DNA of 64,000 bases from Ooceraea biroi (Eukaryota; Arthropoda; Insecta; Hymenoptera; Formicidae). Both the position numbers and the translations under genes were made by a program. Positions 42,981 through 56,800 of the stretch are shown in pieces (positions within the stretch are counted from its first letter, which is position 1; each line of letters starts with the position of its first letter). Under the pieces are notes generated by a model. The model made no database searches. It had not been told where the DNA came from and was given only the letters and a program-made list of their open reading frames with translations. The stretch is from contig NC_039513.1 of assembly GCF_003672135.1 (NCBI RefSeq), forward strand, positions 2,480,833 to 2,544,832, given 5' to 3'.

Positions 42981-43193
42981 TGGACTTTGAATCGCAATAT
43001 CTCCGCTCGTAGGGCACATAGCGAAAAAATAAGATCATTTTTCTTCTGCAAATCATACCCAAGCTATCGATTGAGCCTACTTAGAATTTGATCAATTCAC
43101 CCGTTATTGAGATCTGATAATTTCGGGTACTCGCAGCTCGCCGACTTGCGTAAATTCACGGTGCGGTCTCGCGCTACGCGTTTACTTGATATC
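42981..43193 (+). repeat. Terminal repeat of the GATATC family, copy D
   Basis: Close match to 15378-15617 (ATCGCAATATCTCCGCTCG, AAGCTATCGATTGAGCCTAC, GTTATTGAGATCTGATAAT). The hairpin segment before the final GATATC is deleted. Confidence 0.75.
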
Positions 43194-43229
43194 TATGACA
43201 TTATCAACTTTCTTATGTATAATATATAA

Positions 43230-43518
43230 TTCATTGCAAAATGATATCCGAGAGACATCGAAGGGATGTCTAAAGGACATTTTATATCCTGTGGACATCC
43301 CTACGACGTCCTTCAGACTTTTGTGCGTGATGATATCCTGACATGCGGGTGTCCTGCAGATATCCTGTCAATATCACGCGATACAAAGATTTCAGTAGGA
43401 TATCGTAAGGATATCCTTTTGGGATATCCTAGATGCTACTTACTTGGATATCTCTGGGATTGTATTAGTAAATCTGCGACAATTTGGGATATCCTCAGGA
43501 TAAAGTGTGCTGTGTGGG
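43230..43518 (-). repeat. GATATCC-rich hairpin element, minus copy
   Basis: The reverse complement starts CCCACACAGCACACTTTATC like 41126, carries the same hairpin core (GAAGGGATGTCTAAAGGACA at the inner side) and shows a different internal arrangement of GATATCC words. Confidence 0.75.
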
Positions 43519-46500
43519 TATATATATATATGTATACAACCTAAAATGTATAAATATTTCCATATGAATAATATATCTATTATATATACATATATTATTC
43601 TTCTTACATATTCATATAACGTGAATTCATCTAACGCGGAACGTATCCCCCGCGTTATACGGAGATCTATTATAATTGCCGATAAGAATAAATCGATATG
43701 CTAGCCGCGAAATAAGGACTCTTCGAAGAATACTATTACGACGTTATACGGATAACGAATCCTGCTCGCCACGCTTGTCACGACGCCAGGCTACTTACTC
43801 GACTTGTGTAATTATTCGATACCCGAACCATCGCTGTTGCCGACGACGAGAACTTAGCGATTCCACGGGGAACGCGCGTGTTGCAATGCCCGAGGTAAAA
43901 TTTCTTGACGGTTCGAAGAGACGGAGGCCGTTACTGAATATCAATGTAGAGGAGCTTGTCTCACAATCAGTCGCCGTCCGGAAGATCGATCAATCGATTT
44001 CTGCAGGTTGTTTCAGAGACGATGTAGCATCCTAGTTAAAGTGATGGGAATCAGGAACTGGGGGGGAGGGATTCCATCCTCCGCAGCGTTTACTCTTTTC
44101 TAACATAACTGCTGTTCTTGGAATATGTTCCGTGGAAGGTCATGCGACGAAAAAATTATTAACAAATCGATCGTAAATTTCCTAAATCCTAATAAGCTGA
44201 TCCGCGATTTTGCAAAAATGGATGGACAATTTCATAATATCAGATTTTCTTTTCTCACGTATGAATTTATGGAAGTGCTTCGCAATCTCAGTAATTTTAT
44301 AAAAAGCAGATAAATTTTTCAGAGTAATTATTAATATACATTAATAGGATTAATTGCCAATCGATAATCGCATGTAACGCATTTATCGGTTCGATAAATC
44401 AGACGAGCGGATGGTTAAACCAGTGGCTATAATCCAACAGCTGCGCCATATTCCATCGAATCTCGTGGTTATTAAGGTAATTTTCTGTTTATTGGCGATA
44501 AGAAAAGTGTGCGTCATACTGAAAGAGAAAGACACCACTGTTAACGCGTTTTTACAAACAACACGTGCTTATGTTGCCTTCATGTTCAGTTCGTACCGTA
44601 AATATTTGCTGTAGTAACAGAGCGACTGCGTTAAAAACAAGAGTCGGCCTGCGCAAACAATAACAGCGCAATACTGAATCGATGGTTTTTCTTAAACAGA
44701 AACGTTGAATCAGTGCAAGCGCAAAGAATCCGCAGATAAGTACGTAGACTGCTTGCCGAAGGTAATTGCTCACCATCGACCATGTATATTATGATAAAAC
44801 TGTAATTGATTTTGCAATCTTGCGATTTGTGTTCATCGATGTAGCTTTAAGTATTACGTTACATAAAGACGTATTCCGAGCAAATGAATGATATCCAAAA
44901 CGAGTCCACCATTTCAAATTGGTTTTTCTTAATAAGATTCGGAAAAGATAATAGTTCCTATATAGAGAAATAATTACATAGATGTCTGTAAATCGAATCA
45001 AGGTTTACTTTATTAACATGATTTAATAATGTATATTTTATAATCTAATCAAGAAAATCAAATCAAACTTAGCCGTTAAAGTGTGAGTAGTTATTGGAGA
45101 AGCAGATGCATATAAAACTACTCTATTAATTATGCGATTAAAATTTAATCATCGAATATTATTTTCAATTTGCAGAAAAAGTTCGGTTTGTAAAACTTGG
45201 TTTTATATCATTTATTTAATTTCTTGAATGAAATAAATATTGTTACTGACTATGCAGATATACTTATCGCGTTTAATTTCCGATGTAAACAATATGGTCT
45301 GAATAAATATATCTTGTACCAAATCATTATCATGATCTTAAAAATTCCACAATACTGTAAAAATTCCATACTGTAAACATTTGTAAAGCAAAATCAGTTC
45401 TCGCATAATCAAAATTCTTCAAAAATTTTCAAAAATAATATCATTTTCAAAGTTTTAAACATAATATGTGTGTGATTATCAGTGTATATTGTGTTATTTA
45501 ATTCAGTAAAATAGAGTTATTTATAATACAATTACAAAGTTACAGGTTATGAAGTAGAATCATTAAAATATTTTTACCAGTTCTTGCAAACCTACGTTTC
45601 CATATAAAATATGAATGCATTAAAAAGTATTATAAAAATAAAAAATTTTATTAATTTTAATCTTAATTCGGTTTTTTACTTATTTATTCAGATGCATAAA
45701 TGAATAAAACATGTAGATGCATAAATAAATAAAAATTAATAAAATAGAAACATAATTATAACAAAATGAAATAATAAGTGCAAATAAAAGTTAATTAAAC
45801 ATTTTATAATGTGTAATTGTGATGAATGAATATTTCAAGATACATATGCGTTATTATTTGGTATAAACTTTAGCAACGCTAAATCTTTCTCATTAAAAAA
45901 ATCTTTCTTATTTAATGTATTTTAAAAACGCATCTTTTTTGGAATGTTATTACAGTTATGCCTCATTGAATAGAAGATAGATAAATGTATTATAATTGAC
46001 ACAATTTTCTAATATCACAATTACAATTTTTATAGAAAATTATACATATAGGCGGTTTTTAATTTTTTTAGGGAGATAATGTTTAATTAATAAGAGACGT
46101 TGAAGATTTCATGCAAATTAAAGCACCATGCTATTTAATATATGAACACGAAAAAAGAGATACATGGAGATAAAAAATTCTATTTGTCGTAAATGAGAGT
46201 TGCAAACGAATTAATTTTATATTCAAATTATAAATTATAGAAGACTCCGACGTTGCTATTAGCTTGGTGTAAAATTGTTACACACAAATTTATGAAGCAT
46301 GTTGTTGATGTCACAAAATTAGGTGGATAAAAGAGACATCACCCTCCAATGTGCTCCAATCCAGCGCTGTAGGATCGCTGTAGAATTGCTTAAGGTGTTC
46401 ATTTTTAAAAGTGCTCAGCTATAATAATTCTGAGATAGTTACTCATGTTGAGAGGAAAAAATACGCGACGCTGGAGGGCTAAAAAATTTGCGAATACTTA

Positions 46501-46589
46501 GCTATCTTCCTCTGTAAAAGCGATTCCTATTTTTCATGTGAAACGAATACTCGGTCGCTTGTTTCGATCATCATTGCTCTGACTCCGCT
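43519..46589. other. Intergenic, no gene recognised
   Basis: 43600-44100 is of mixed composition and holds a 119-codon frame (43676-44035) without a recognisable domain. 45000-46500 is strongly AT-rich. No RNA gene or element border seen. Confidence 0.5.
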
Positions 46590-48500
46590 TTCGTACGGAC
46601 CTCACGTTTACGTGATGCAATTTTGCGAAACCTAGTTCAATGTTCAACCTGTTCAATCATGAACATGTGCATCGGAACGGTCGTAGGTTGGCCATCTCCG
46701 AGCATCGTGAAGCTGATGGCGACGGACTACCCGACTCCGCTTACTGTCCCCGAGATTTCCACTCTGGTAACCATGACTGCTGTTGGATATGTATTGGGAC
46801 CATTCGTCAACTATCTCATCATCGTATAGGCAAGAAAAATACTATCCTGATCAATAAGATGATACTTTCTTGGGGTCTGAACACAATCAGCACAAATATC
46901 TGAGTAAGAAGGAAATATCGTTTACGGACTATGCGTAGATTACGGGAAATTTGTGACAAAAGTTTTATCGTTACTTAGAAACTTAAATATTCTTATACAT
47001 AAAGTTTTTGTTTAGATATAATATATATAATTTTAAAAATCTTCAAAACATAAAGAATTGCGTTACATGTCCTGTAACAAGAAATACTCTTCACGTTTTA
47101 AATGGATGAAAAAGGATATGAGATACATAAAGCGTTCGATAATGAACGGATCAATGCTCGTGAAAAACGGATTGAATTGAATAGAAAAGTCCTGTACCAG
47201 TTTTGCGGCATATTAATTAAAGAAGATCAATAAATGAGTTCGTGTTTTGCGCGCCAAAGCACGACAACGGCCTATTAGAATATATTAAAAACAAATTCCA
47301 GAAACATATGTTCTCTCTCCTTCGCCTTGCCGTGTTTGCTATGTTTGCGCTCATTGTTATAGGTGATATGATCACTGCTAAGCCTAGAATACTCCGCATA
47401 TCGTCGCGGCATACAAGATACGCACTTATTTGCCAATCTTCTTTAATTAATATCTCGATAATTATTGCAATAATCACAAAACAGTAGAGAGCCTTTCTGT
47501 TTAACTCAATTCGTTCTTATCAGCGTTGTTCCGTTCATTACAAGACATGCTATATACTCAATGCGCATTTAGTTCGTTATTGCACTTTTTTCATCCACAT
47601 TTAATTTAGATTAATCAGGATGTTCACTATCGCGCTGTGCCTAATGATACAGGAGATAACGACGATCTGTTTAATTTCGTCTGTCTCTTTCGCAATCGAT
47701 TTCTGGTTCATGCTGGATTCGCCGTATTACTTGGCCATGCGGGGTCAATTGAACAAACCGATGGCAATGTTGAAGAAGCTGCGCGGTAAGACGGATGTCT
47801 CGGAGGAATTAAAGATAATTGTCTGGTGGGTGTGACGAGAAGAACAGCTAGAAGATCGGCATTATAAGAAAGCTATTGACGTGACCGCGCGCAGTAATCG
47901 TCGCGCCTTCATCATTGTCAATCTTATCACGATGACTTATCACTTTGGTGGGTACATTTCTTTTTTCAACTGATCTTCAAGCCGGCTCAACTGCAAATGG
48001 TATCCGATTATACAGGCAATGTTATATTCACAATTGATGCAATTGATTTCTGGCATATTGTTTATTTTCTTGGTCAAAAAATTCGACCGCAAGCAATTGA
48101 TACTCTCCTCCGACTCGATCGTCGCGATCTCACATCTCGTGATTGACGTTTTCTTCTATGTGAAGAAATATCTGAACGTGTCCGCGTATTCGACAGCACT
48201 GTTAGTCGCAGCGATATTGATGGTGTTTGCATTCAATTGCGGTCTGTTTTCTATACTATTTGTCATAATGTTCGAGCTATTCACCACTGAAATTAAATTC
48301 CTCGCCATTTGTCTTACTTCCACCATTAACGACTACATATTTATGATAACGATCGAAGCTTACATTATGATAGACGTCACTTGAGGCTACGGTCATTCAA
48401 CACTTTACCTGGCATTCTTCTTGATAACGATATCTTGCATTGTTGTGAATTTTCGTCTCCTGCTGGAAAGGGACAAAGAAAAGGAAAAATTCTTGTAGAG
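46590..48500 (+). pseudogene. Decayed sugar (trehalose-type) transporter, major facilitator superfamily
   Basis: 46623-46829 reads IGTVVGWPSPSIVKL, then YPTPLTVPEISTLVTM and VGYVLGPF, matching the first two membrane segments of Tret1-like carriers; GKKNTIL follows in another frame where GRRKTLL is usual. 47620-47835 has a membrane segment, then LDSPYYLAMRG for the family's PESPYYL box and KLRGKTDVSEELKII. 48019-48384 adds LVKKFDRKQLILSS (usual VDRxGRRxLLLxS) and FELFTTEIKFLAICLTS (usual SELFPTxVKxxA). A tail with LERDKEKEKFL ends near 48498. The parts lie in at least four frames with stops between them, and the middle (46900-47600) is barely alignable. The working gene would carry sugar across the plasma membrane. 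No transposon ends were seen, so this is an old host duplicate. Confidence 0.75.
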
Positions 48501-50320
48501 ATACAAAAAGCACTGAACGATTGAGGTGGGTGAGGACTGAAGAATTGGAGCTTCCGGTTCGTACGTATTCCAGTAGGAGCATCTTCTATTGAACCAAGGA
48601 AGGCATATTGCCTCTCGTAAATCGCGCATTTTAAACGAAGATAATTCGACGCTGTGTTCGAAAATCACCGAAAATCTTTGTTGGACCTCGAAGCTGAATC
48701 TTTTTGACGAAGGAAGGATCGACGGCAAGGAGGAAATTGAAAATCACATCCGGAAGCGGGAAGTTGACGGAGATAGACCTTTCAGGATGCACAAGAGGGA
48801 ATCTCGAATTTTTGAGTAACCGTCGTCGAAATTGTGCGCGATGTTGATGCACGTCGCGATAAAGGAAACGTTTACATGATGTTACATCGTGCATCGAGAT
48901 TCGCCGGAAGTAGACTGTATCGTATCGATCGTTTGCGTTGCGTCCTGCTGACTGCGCCTATCATTTGCGCTACGAGCATGGAAATCATAAATTTTCGAAT
49001 GTAACGACGTTGGATATTAGTCCGAGAAAGAAACAGCCACGATCGAGATACTATTCTAAGCCAGTCCACAAAATCATACGTTCTGTATCTTTTGACACGC
49101 CTGATTTTACGATAGCGTATCTTTCGTACCCTGCCACATTTTTGATAAATCGTCTGGTTAAGCTCTATGCGCGCGTATCGCGTGCCGGAACTGGACACGT
49201 AGAAAAAATACGCTTGAATGTGCCGATAACGTACCAAAACTTGAAAGCACAGACGTAAAATGGATGATCGGAAACGGCGGAAAAGAAGAGATTAGATTAG
49301 TGATAAGATTGAATGACGAATTTGTGTCCATGAATGAGAATTAAATTATTCAGTGGGCAAATGATGCGAGAACACATATGTAGCAATTATAAACTAGTCA
49401 GCTGAGAAATCAATAAATTAATTTATTTCTCCTCTCTCGCGTATTATATAATATTTTTCTCATTATTAAAATGCCATTCTCATTAGTAAAATCAGTATCT
49501 CTTGAGACGACCGATAGTAGAATCATATTTACAGCGACCACAAAAAAGTAGAGCTTTATAAACAGCGTAGCGGTTTCCATTTGGTTTGGATTGAATTGTT
49601 CTTTGCGGCGTACGAGATAAAAGGTTTTGCCGTTAGACGAAAATCAATCATTGCGTTTCTTTTCGCTATCGGCATATCGAAAAAAAGTCCATTAGGTGTT
49701 TAATGCTTCTACCTAGGGCGCTCAGGGATAGGTAGAAGAACGAGAACAGGAACGCGGCATGAGAAAGCGGACGGAAATTGCGTGGCGGTGGAACCCTGGC
49801 GTCCTGCGCGGTAATGCCGAAGGAAAGTTTCTCGCTCTCTTAATATCTCGGAATCTAACTATTCAGCCTTACAGAAATTGCTATTGGCAGAACCATTAGA
49901 GGCTGGAATTAGTTTCGCGATCCCGTGTATCCGGACGGCCACGGGAGAACGTAACGCGTAACGGCCGCCACGGCTCACTTATCTTACTTCCATACCTCAC
50001 ATTAATACTTTCCGCCAACTCCATTTGCTCTCCCCAGCTCCTTTATTTTAGAAAGCCAGTTCTCAAGCCACCACCTGTTTCCGAACTAGTATCGATAAAC
50101 GCGCGACGATTTCCGATAGCTCTCTAATTTCGTTTAAACGGCGAAAATGCGAGGAGATACGGAGCGGATAGCGGAAATCGCGGGGCTGTTCGAGAGGAAC
50201 TCTCCTTAGTAATTCGACCGCAAATCGGTAACGCGACGACCAAGCCATCGCGTATCCTGGGTGGACAAACATAGATATCCAGCGTACGCGCGGCCTATGC
50301 ACGTGTCTCCCTTTTACCAT

Positions 50321-50343
50321 CTCTCTCTCTCCCCCCCCCCCCC
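50321..50343. repeat. (CT)n and poly-C run
   Basis: CT units then 13 C. Confidence 0.9.
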
Positions 50344-53154
50344 TCCTCATCACCGACTAACACGAGCGTCGTACGCCAGAACAAACAGAGCTTCCTACAC
50401 TGTGCATACAATTATATCATCAAGGCAAACACACCAACGATGCCAGCCGAACACGCATACGCACACACGGGCAAACACCGTTCCGCAAACAGAGCGTCGT
50501 GGCGTCATGAAAGCGTCGATTCTCCGCATAATACGACGCATTCTCCGCTTTAGCGACCCCAAGGAGCGACCCTTTAACTCAATCCGCGACTTGAAGGTGA
50601 ATGTCGTAGTTCCAACTAGACACGAGATTGTGTGACACGGAGACAAGAAGAAGGATCGCTCAATGTGGATCAGAAAAGGCACGAGGATAAGGCGGAAGGA
50701 CAGTACCGAGAAGTTCCTTCGTTTCGCGATGAAAGCCATCTCCGGAGATAGATTGAAGGATCTCGTTAGTCGCGTCGTGTCTTCCAAGCAACGTTTGTCG
50801 TGCTCACGTCCAATAAAAATAAGGTACGTTAAACGGTTTCCTCGATCGACGCTGCGAGATCACTTCAGTGATTTTTCCTTCACCGATATTTAACGGCACG
50901 CATTCGCTTGTGTGACTCTGGAAGAAAATATTTTATGAAAAGCTTCTGTAAACTCGTTGCAACGGGTTGAGAGAAAGAGAGGGTGGATCATGATCAAGAG
51001 GCTGCTCGAGCGAGGTTGTTGCGCGAGATAAACCTTTGACGTGCTTCCTTCGCACAGCCTCGTAAAACTTAACTCTTTATGGTACCTTAAGCTCATGGCT
51101 AGCTTGACGCCGTGATAAGGGACCGTCCTTTAACGCGCCGTTTATTGACGTTCGAAAAGCTCGTCGACTCCAGCATAAACTTATAACGACGATTACAGCA
51201 ACACTATTATAAAATGGCTAAAGATTATTCTTTCGATGAGAATGTTTCTTTCGAATATGCCTAATTAATTCCTCATTCTTCTAGAATCTCTAGAATAGAA
51301 TTGCATCAATTAGGATTTTCGAGACGAAGAGGATAATAATTGCAAAACTTGATTTTGTTTGATTGAATTCCTTGTAACATAAAAATTGACGCATGATACA
51401 ACCTGAATGGCCAACCTATGGCACGTACGAAACTTTTGCTGGCACGTCAACGATTCACAGGTAATATTTTATACGTTCATAAATTATTCGAAATTGTTTT
51501 TATCGTTACACAATATGTGCAAGTTAAATTTTGTTTTACACACAAGAAACTAATCAATACATAGCCTACTGTAGGAACAAGACCTGGCAGCTGAAAACCT
51601 GTCTCAATAAAATTTTGCATTTAATTTTTTATGAATTTTTTCCGCTATTAAAAATTGCTCGGCACGTCAACGACTCGATACAAATATTATTTGTAAATTT
51701 TTAGCACGCGCACATAAAGAGGTTTGCCATCACTGACAGAGAAGACGGCGAAAAGCTGTAAATGGCATGAAAAGCAATGCGAAGCACTCGATTTAATCCT
51801 CTCTCTTGTATTTAGTATCAGAGTAATCAGCGCATAACATTTGTAAAAATCGCGATGCACTCTGATCGTATGTAATTATTCAAAGCGAGCTTTCGCATCT
51901 CCCGCAAATTATGTGCATTAAAATAATTATATGACTGTGGCGACGACGGGAAATGTCGTGTCGTGTGTACATTGCACCCGGACGTTGTCGCAATCCTCTC
52001 GCGCGCGATCTAATTACCGATTTTCTCTCGTTAATATGCAATCGACGCGTTAGTGCGGCCGTGCGCGTATAAACGCGCATCATTGAGTTTCACTTTTGTT
52101 GACGATACTAATTGGAAATTCTCTATGTGTTGCGCGTTCCTGTGTCCTTTATGAGGATTAAATTCCCTGATACGTGGCGGAATAGGGTCGCCTCTGCGCT
52201 CAGGAGCTTGTTAAAACGTTACTGCGGTTATAAGTAAAGCGTGAAAGCAATTAGTTTCCATTTGCAATTTGCAGCGTTGTTTAATTTGGCTGGCGACGCT
52301 TTCGGTGCGGCGCGGTGTATCGCGCGAGCTTTAAGCGCGCGTGCTTAAGCACACTTGGGTGACATCTGAATTAAGTACAGGATCAGAACGCGCTGCGAAC
52401 ACACGCACATTGTCGGGCACGATTTTACTGTATGAAGAACCGCTTACAAGTGAAATGATTAGTGAAGACGTTACGTTTATCACGAACATTTCGCATCTGT
52501 AGAGTTGAACCATTCTTTAATCGTCTTTCCTCTTGTTCTCTTGTAACATCTTCAGGAAAGATAATTATTTTCATCATCCAAATCCAGGATTATTTGATTT
52601 CTCATTTTGCTGCTATCACTTTTCATTACAGCAGCAAAATGAAATGAAATAAAACAACTGATTTTGAAATAAAAGCATATAAGATTTTTATCATCATCAA
52701 TAATCTGTTGGAGAGTGCGTTTGAATGCCTATTTGCGATAACGTCGAAAGTGCTGACGACAATGTGGAGTAAGTGAATACGGAGTCGCGCGCGTCGTCTT
52801 TGAATCGATCATTTTTCATTACCTTGTGGCTATTAATCACGATAGTTTGATTGATTATGAGGCAGCGACAGTATGGCATAGACCGCTCTCGTAAGTCGGT
52901 GATCAAACGCCAATTACGAGACTTAGATCTTCATTCGTCCCTTTTTTTACTCTTTCTTCGACCGCGCGATTGGGAACTCCTCGAGCACTTTGAAGAAAGG
53001 CCCTCGAGCGGTAAAGCATCGATTATGAGCTGCTGTCGGTCGACATTTCGTCCGTGATAGCATTCATTACTACGATTAAAGAATTAGCGGGATGAATTGT
53101 TTGCTGATTCGCAGTATAAATATAAATTTGCATGACGAGACCAATGTAGCGAAG

Positions 53155-53155
<1 letters not shown>

Positions 53156-53231
<76 letters not shown>
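53156..53231. repeat. (TG)n microsatellite, about 38 units
   Basis: Uninterrupted TG tract of about 76 bp. Confidence 0.97.
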
Positions 53232-53234
<3 letters not shown>

Positions 53235-53329
53235 TACTATTGTACCATCAATATTGAATGATACTTATAGGCTCCGTGCTGGTAGAGTATTTCATTACCT
53301 GCAATTTCTTATAACGGAACTGCAGGTGT

Positions 53330-53830
53330 TTTCGCTGGCATATTGGATTATTCGCCATCTTGTATTACGCATATCTCCGGACTCCAAGATTATATTCATT
53401 GACCTTACGAACCACCAGATAACGAATTAGAAGGCATTTTGAGTAATCTTCGCGGTGGAAAAAGGCTTATTTTGAGTTAAACGGTGGATTGACATATTTT
53501 ATATCGCCATATTAGATCCGCCATATAAAGTTTCGAGAATTTAAGTACGGATTAATGTTTACCGGCCTTGAAAACTCCCCAATAGTGATTTCGGAGCCAT
53601 TCCAGGTGGTTTTGGCATGTGGATCAAACATTTCGTACGATCAGGGACTATATCAGCAAATTGGTAGCGCCATGTTGGCACCGCCATATTGGATTTTTTG
53701 AAAAGGCCACACGGCTTTTGAAAGGCGCTGTCCTAACGTACATTTTGAGCCGTCACACGTCTCATTCCATTGCGGCAATTTTTGGACGCAGCGGTGGCCC
53801 GGTTGACGTGGAACGTCCCATATATATATT
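53330..53830. repeat. Degenerate repeat region with CGCCATATTGG words
   Basis: CGCCAT(A/C/G)TT(G/A) recurs at about 53353, 53505, 53518, 53668 and 53681, with shared surrounding phrases such as AATAGTGATTTCGGAGCCATT. It looks like a decayed, roughly periodic repeat. Confidence 0.4.
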
Positions 53831-56800
53831 ATTTGAATACAGATGGCGTGAATATCCATCGCGATTAAAATGTAGCATATAATTTAATGAATCAATTAGT
53901 TAAATGCAAGTACGAGAGTAATTTGTATCGGAATAATCTAACAATAAGTGATATACTCGACGTGATTGGCGATATAGTCAACATCACAGTCCGTATTTAA
54001 TGAATCGAGTACGAATCGAGAACGTCCATTGTTCAATTACTTACGTTTCTAGCGCGCCAAGAGAAACGCACAGATTGCTAATTTATAACATTAAAGGTTC
54101 AATCGATAATTCATTAAATCGGCCGTAAATTTAATTCGATAGTCCGTGCAACGTGATTTAACAGAACACCAAGCACCGTTGCTTTATCTCGCCGGATGTG
54201 CCGCAAATACAGCCAGATGTAAAAGTGATGAAGGCCATAAGCGAATTATAAAACGGAACGCGCTTCCGATTCGAGCGACGAGTATTGTGTGCAACTCGGC
54301 GGAGTATGGATAAAGAATGTGAAACGCCCTGATCCAGATTACTTCCGAGTTTTGTGAGCCATGATGGATGTAAGCTGGGATGGATCTTTCTTGTGGCGCG
54401 TGTGGTTTGTCCGCCCGAAATCTAACATCGATACACCTCGGTCAGCGTTTCCATTTTATCGTCGCAACAATTCACCCGTCAAATTCGCCCGAGATAGGTC
54501 GAAACAAAAAGACGGCAGCGTCCAATACTTTCCGCATAACGGCAAATGGACGGCGATCTTTTAAACAAAAACAGGGAAATTTAAAAAAAGCATAAGGGTG
54601 GCCTGGTAGATGTAGATTCTAGCTGCGTTATATCCGCGATAATGATGAGTTTGCTGAACGAGAGGCACTAATGGAACGTCGCTCGGAGTCTCTCGGGCTT
54701 GCTACAGTGAAATATTTCACGTCCTCGTTCTTTTTTACAAGCCACTCGCGCTACTGCCATAGCCAACGATAAAGATATACACGGACATTTACGGAACGAG
54801 GGCATAAAAGGCAGGGTTTAGCGCGGTGGATTTAATATACCCCTTCGTATGCTGGCGCGGCATGCACGCGCACGGACCTCGTAGCGCGCGGATCTAATCA
54901 GCGTAGTAATTTTAATGATTTTCTCGAACGTGCATTCGCGTCTCACATATTTCTCGCGCTAATTACTGCCGCTTTATGGCGTAAAATGACCACGGGATCA
55001 AATTAAATCGTCAGATTTTAATACATTTTTGCATTGAAATCGTACCATGTGAGTCAAACTGGTTTTGCCTGGCTTTTGTCTTTTATCTTGAAACACGCTC
55101 TGCTGAATTGATTAGAAGATGCGTTTTATGAGCTTTTCTGATGAAAAGTTATGTTGTATATCATAACTGATTAATCATAGTATTTTTGTAAAATTCAGAA
55201 TATTATTCGTTATCAAATATTACTCGTTTCCTGTTTTGAGAGTGCATGCTATGTAACAGCTGGGTTTTCATTCCATTTGGATCAATCAATCGTCGAGTAA
55301 TTTTGCGTCCCGCAAAATTGATCATTCGATAGGTCGCTATGTAAAATTTAAAGTTCACCTCGTTGCCGTAGCGTTCGTGGATTATCATCGATCTCGCGTG
55401 CGCGCGTGGCATTGTCTAATTGATGAACATGAGAGATCGTAGCGACAAGCAGGTGTCATGTGTCGATCGCGAGCAAAAATCGCGTTTCAGGGCGCCGTAA
55501 ATATGCAGGATTTTTTATCTACAATATTTATTCTGGTAATGTCATCGTAAGAATTGCAACGCTTAGCGATAAATTCCGTTCTCGTTGCAACTGCAATTGG
55601 ACATTTGAAAAAGGCATATACGTGTGTGTAACAAGTAATTTTATTCGATCAATTTATTTCGAAAATACAACAGTCGCACGTTCAATCTTTGATAACAAAG
55701 CTTTCAGATATGTCTTCTAAAAGTCACTCTTAAAATGTAAGGTAATCATCGAGATCGGTCGAATGAAATAATCATCTGCGTGTTGAAGCGAAGAAGGGAG
55801 GAGCAAGGAAGAAGCACGACGCATCGAATGGACAGCAATACGCCAATAAAAGTTTTATGCATCATTACGGGAGTTTAATCATCTGTTAATTCGAGGCGCG
55901 AGTTCTAGGCGAGAGGCAGTTAAAAGTTTCGGTCATATCCCGGAATCGCATTTCCGCGACTCTCCCGTTCGACGTCCGCGATTTAATTCGACCTGTTCGC
56001 TCGGTCGACCTCACGATCTATTCCCAGAAATAGATCACGCGACGGCGGAAGATTTATCTCTTACTATATCCGCGCGCCGGTTCCTACGGGTGGATCGTTT
56101 CGTCACGTTGCGGACTCGTATATGGACTATCGCGGACGGCGAAAACGAATTTTATTGGCAGGAGTCGCGGTATATTACGTTTCGTGGCAATTCGCGATTA
56201 TTGGAACGTGTCTCATATAATGCGAAACGTTGGAGATCCGTGATTTACGGTTTCTACCGGACAATTTTTAGATTATACCCGTATTCGTACGACCGTGCGT
56301 GCATTTTCATGAGATATCGATCGCGTATCAATGTCGAAAACGATTAACATTCTATAATGTTTATTCAACATTCATCAATTGATTTTTACAGTGCAACAAG
56401 AAGTGTCTAGGAATTAATTTTACGACTTTTGCAGTTATTTACATGCGCTAAATTGATTCCCAAGAATAAATTGACTTGTAGATTATTGACCTAGAAATTG
56501 TTTGCTAAACGGCTTACTTGTGTTTGGTTATTAGATAGCTGTCGATACTTTGAAATCTCATTAATCTTTGATTAAGCTGTTTGATACAGCAAAAATGCTC
56601 AGCGTTATTTTAGCATGATGTTATCGGGGGGTTCTCACTGATAACTGTCTGGATTGAATCTATAATTTTACCCTTGGGTTGTGCCAAATTTTGCGAGTTA
56701 GGTCGGTCGTGAACATCAAAGAGATTAAATTACGCGAGTGCGAGCTATGCGAGAACAAGTTAAATTACGTTCGATCGAAAACTGATGATAAACTTTTTTG

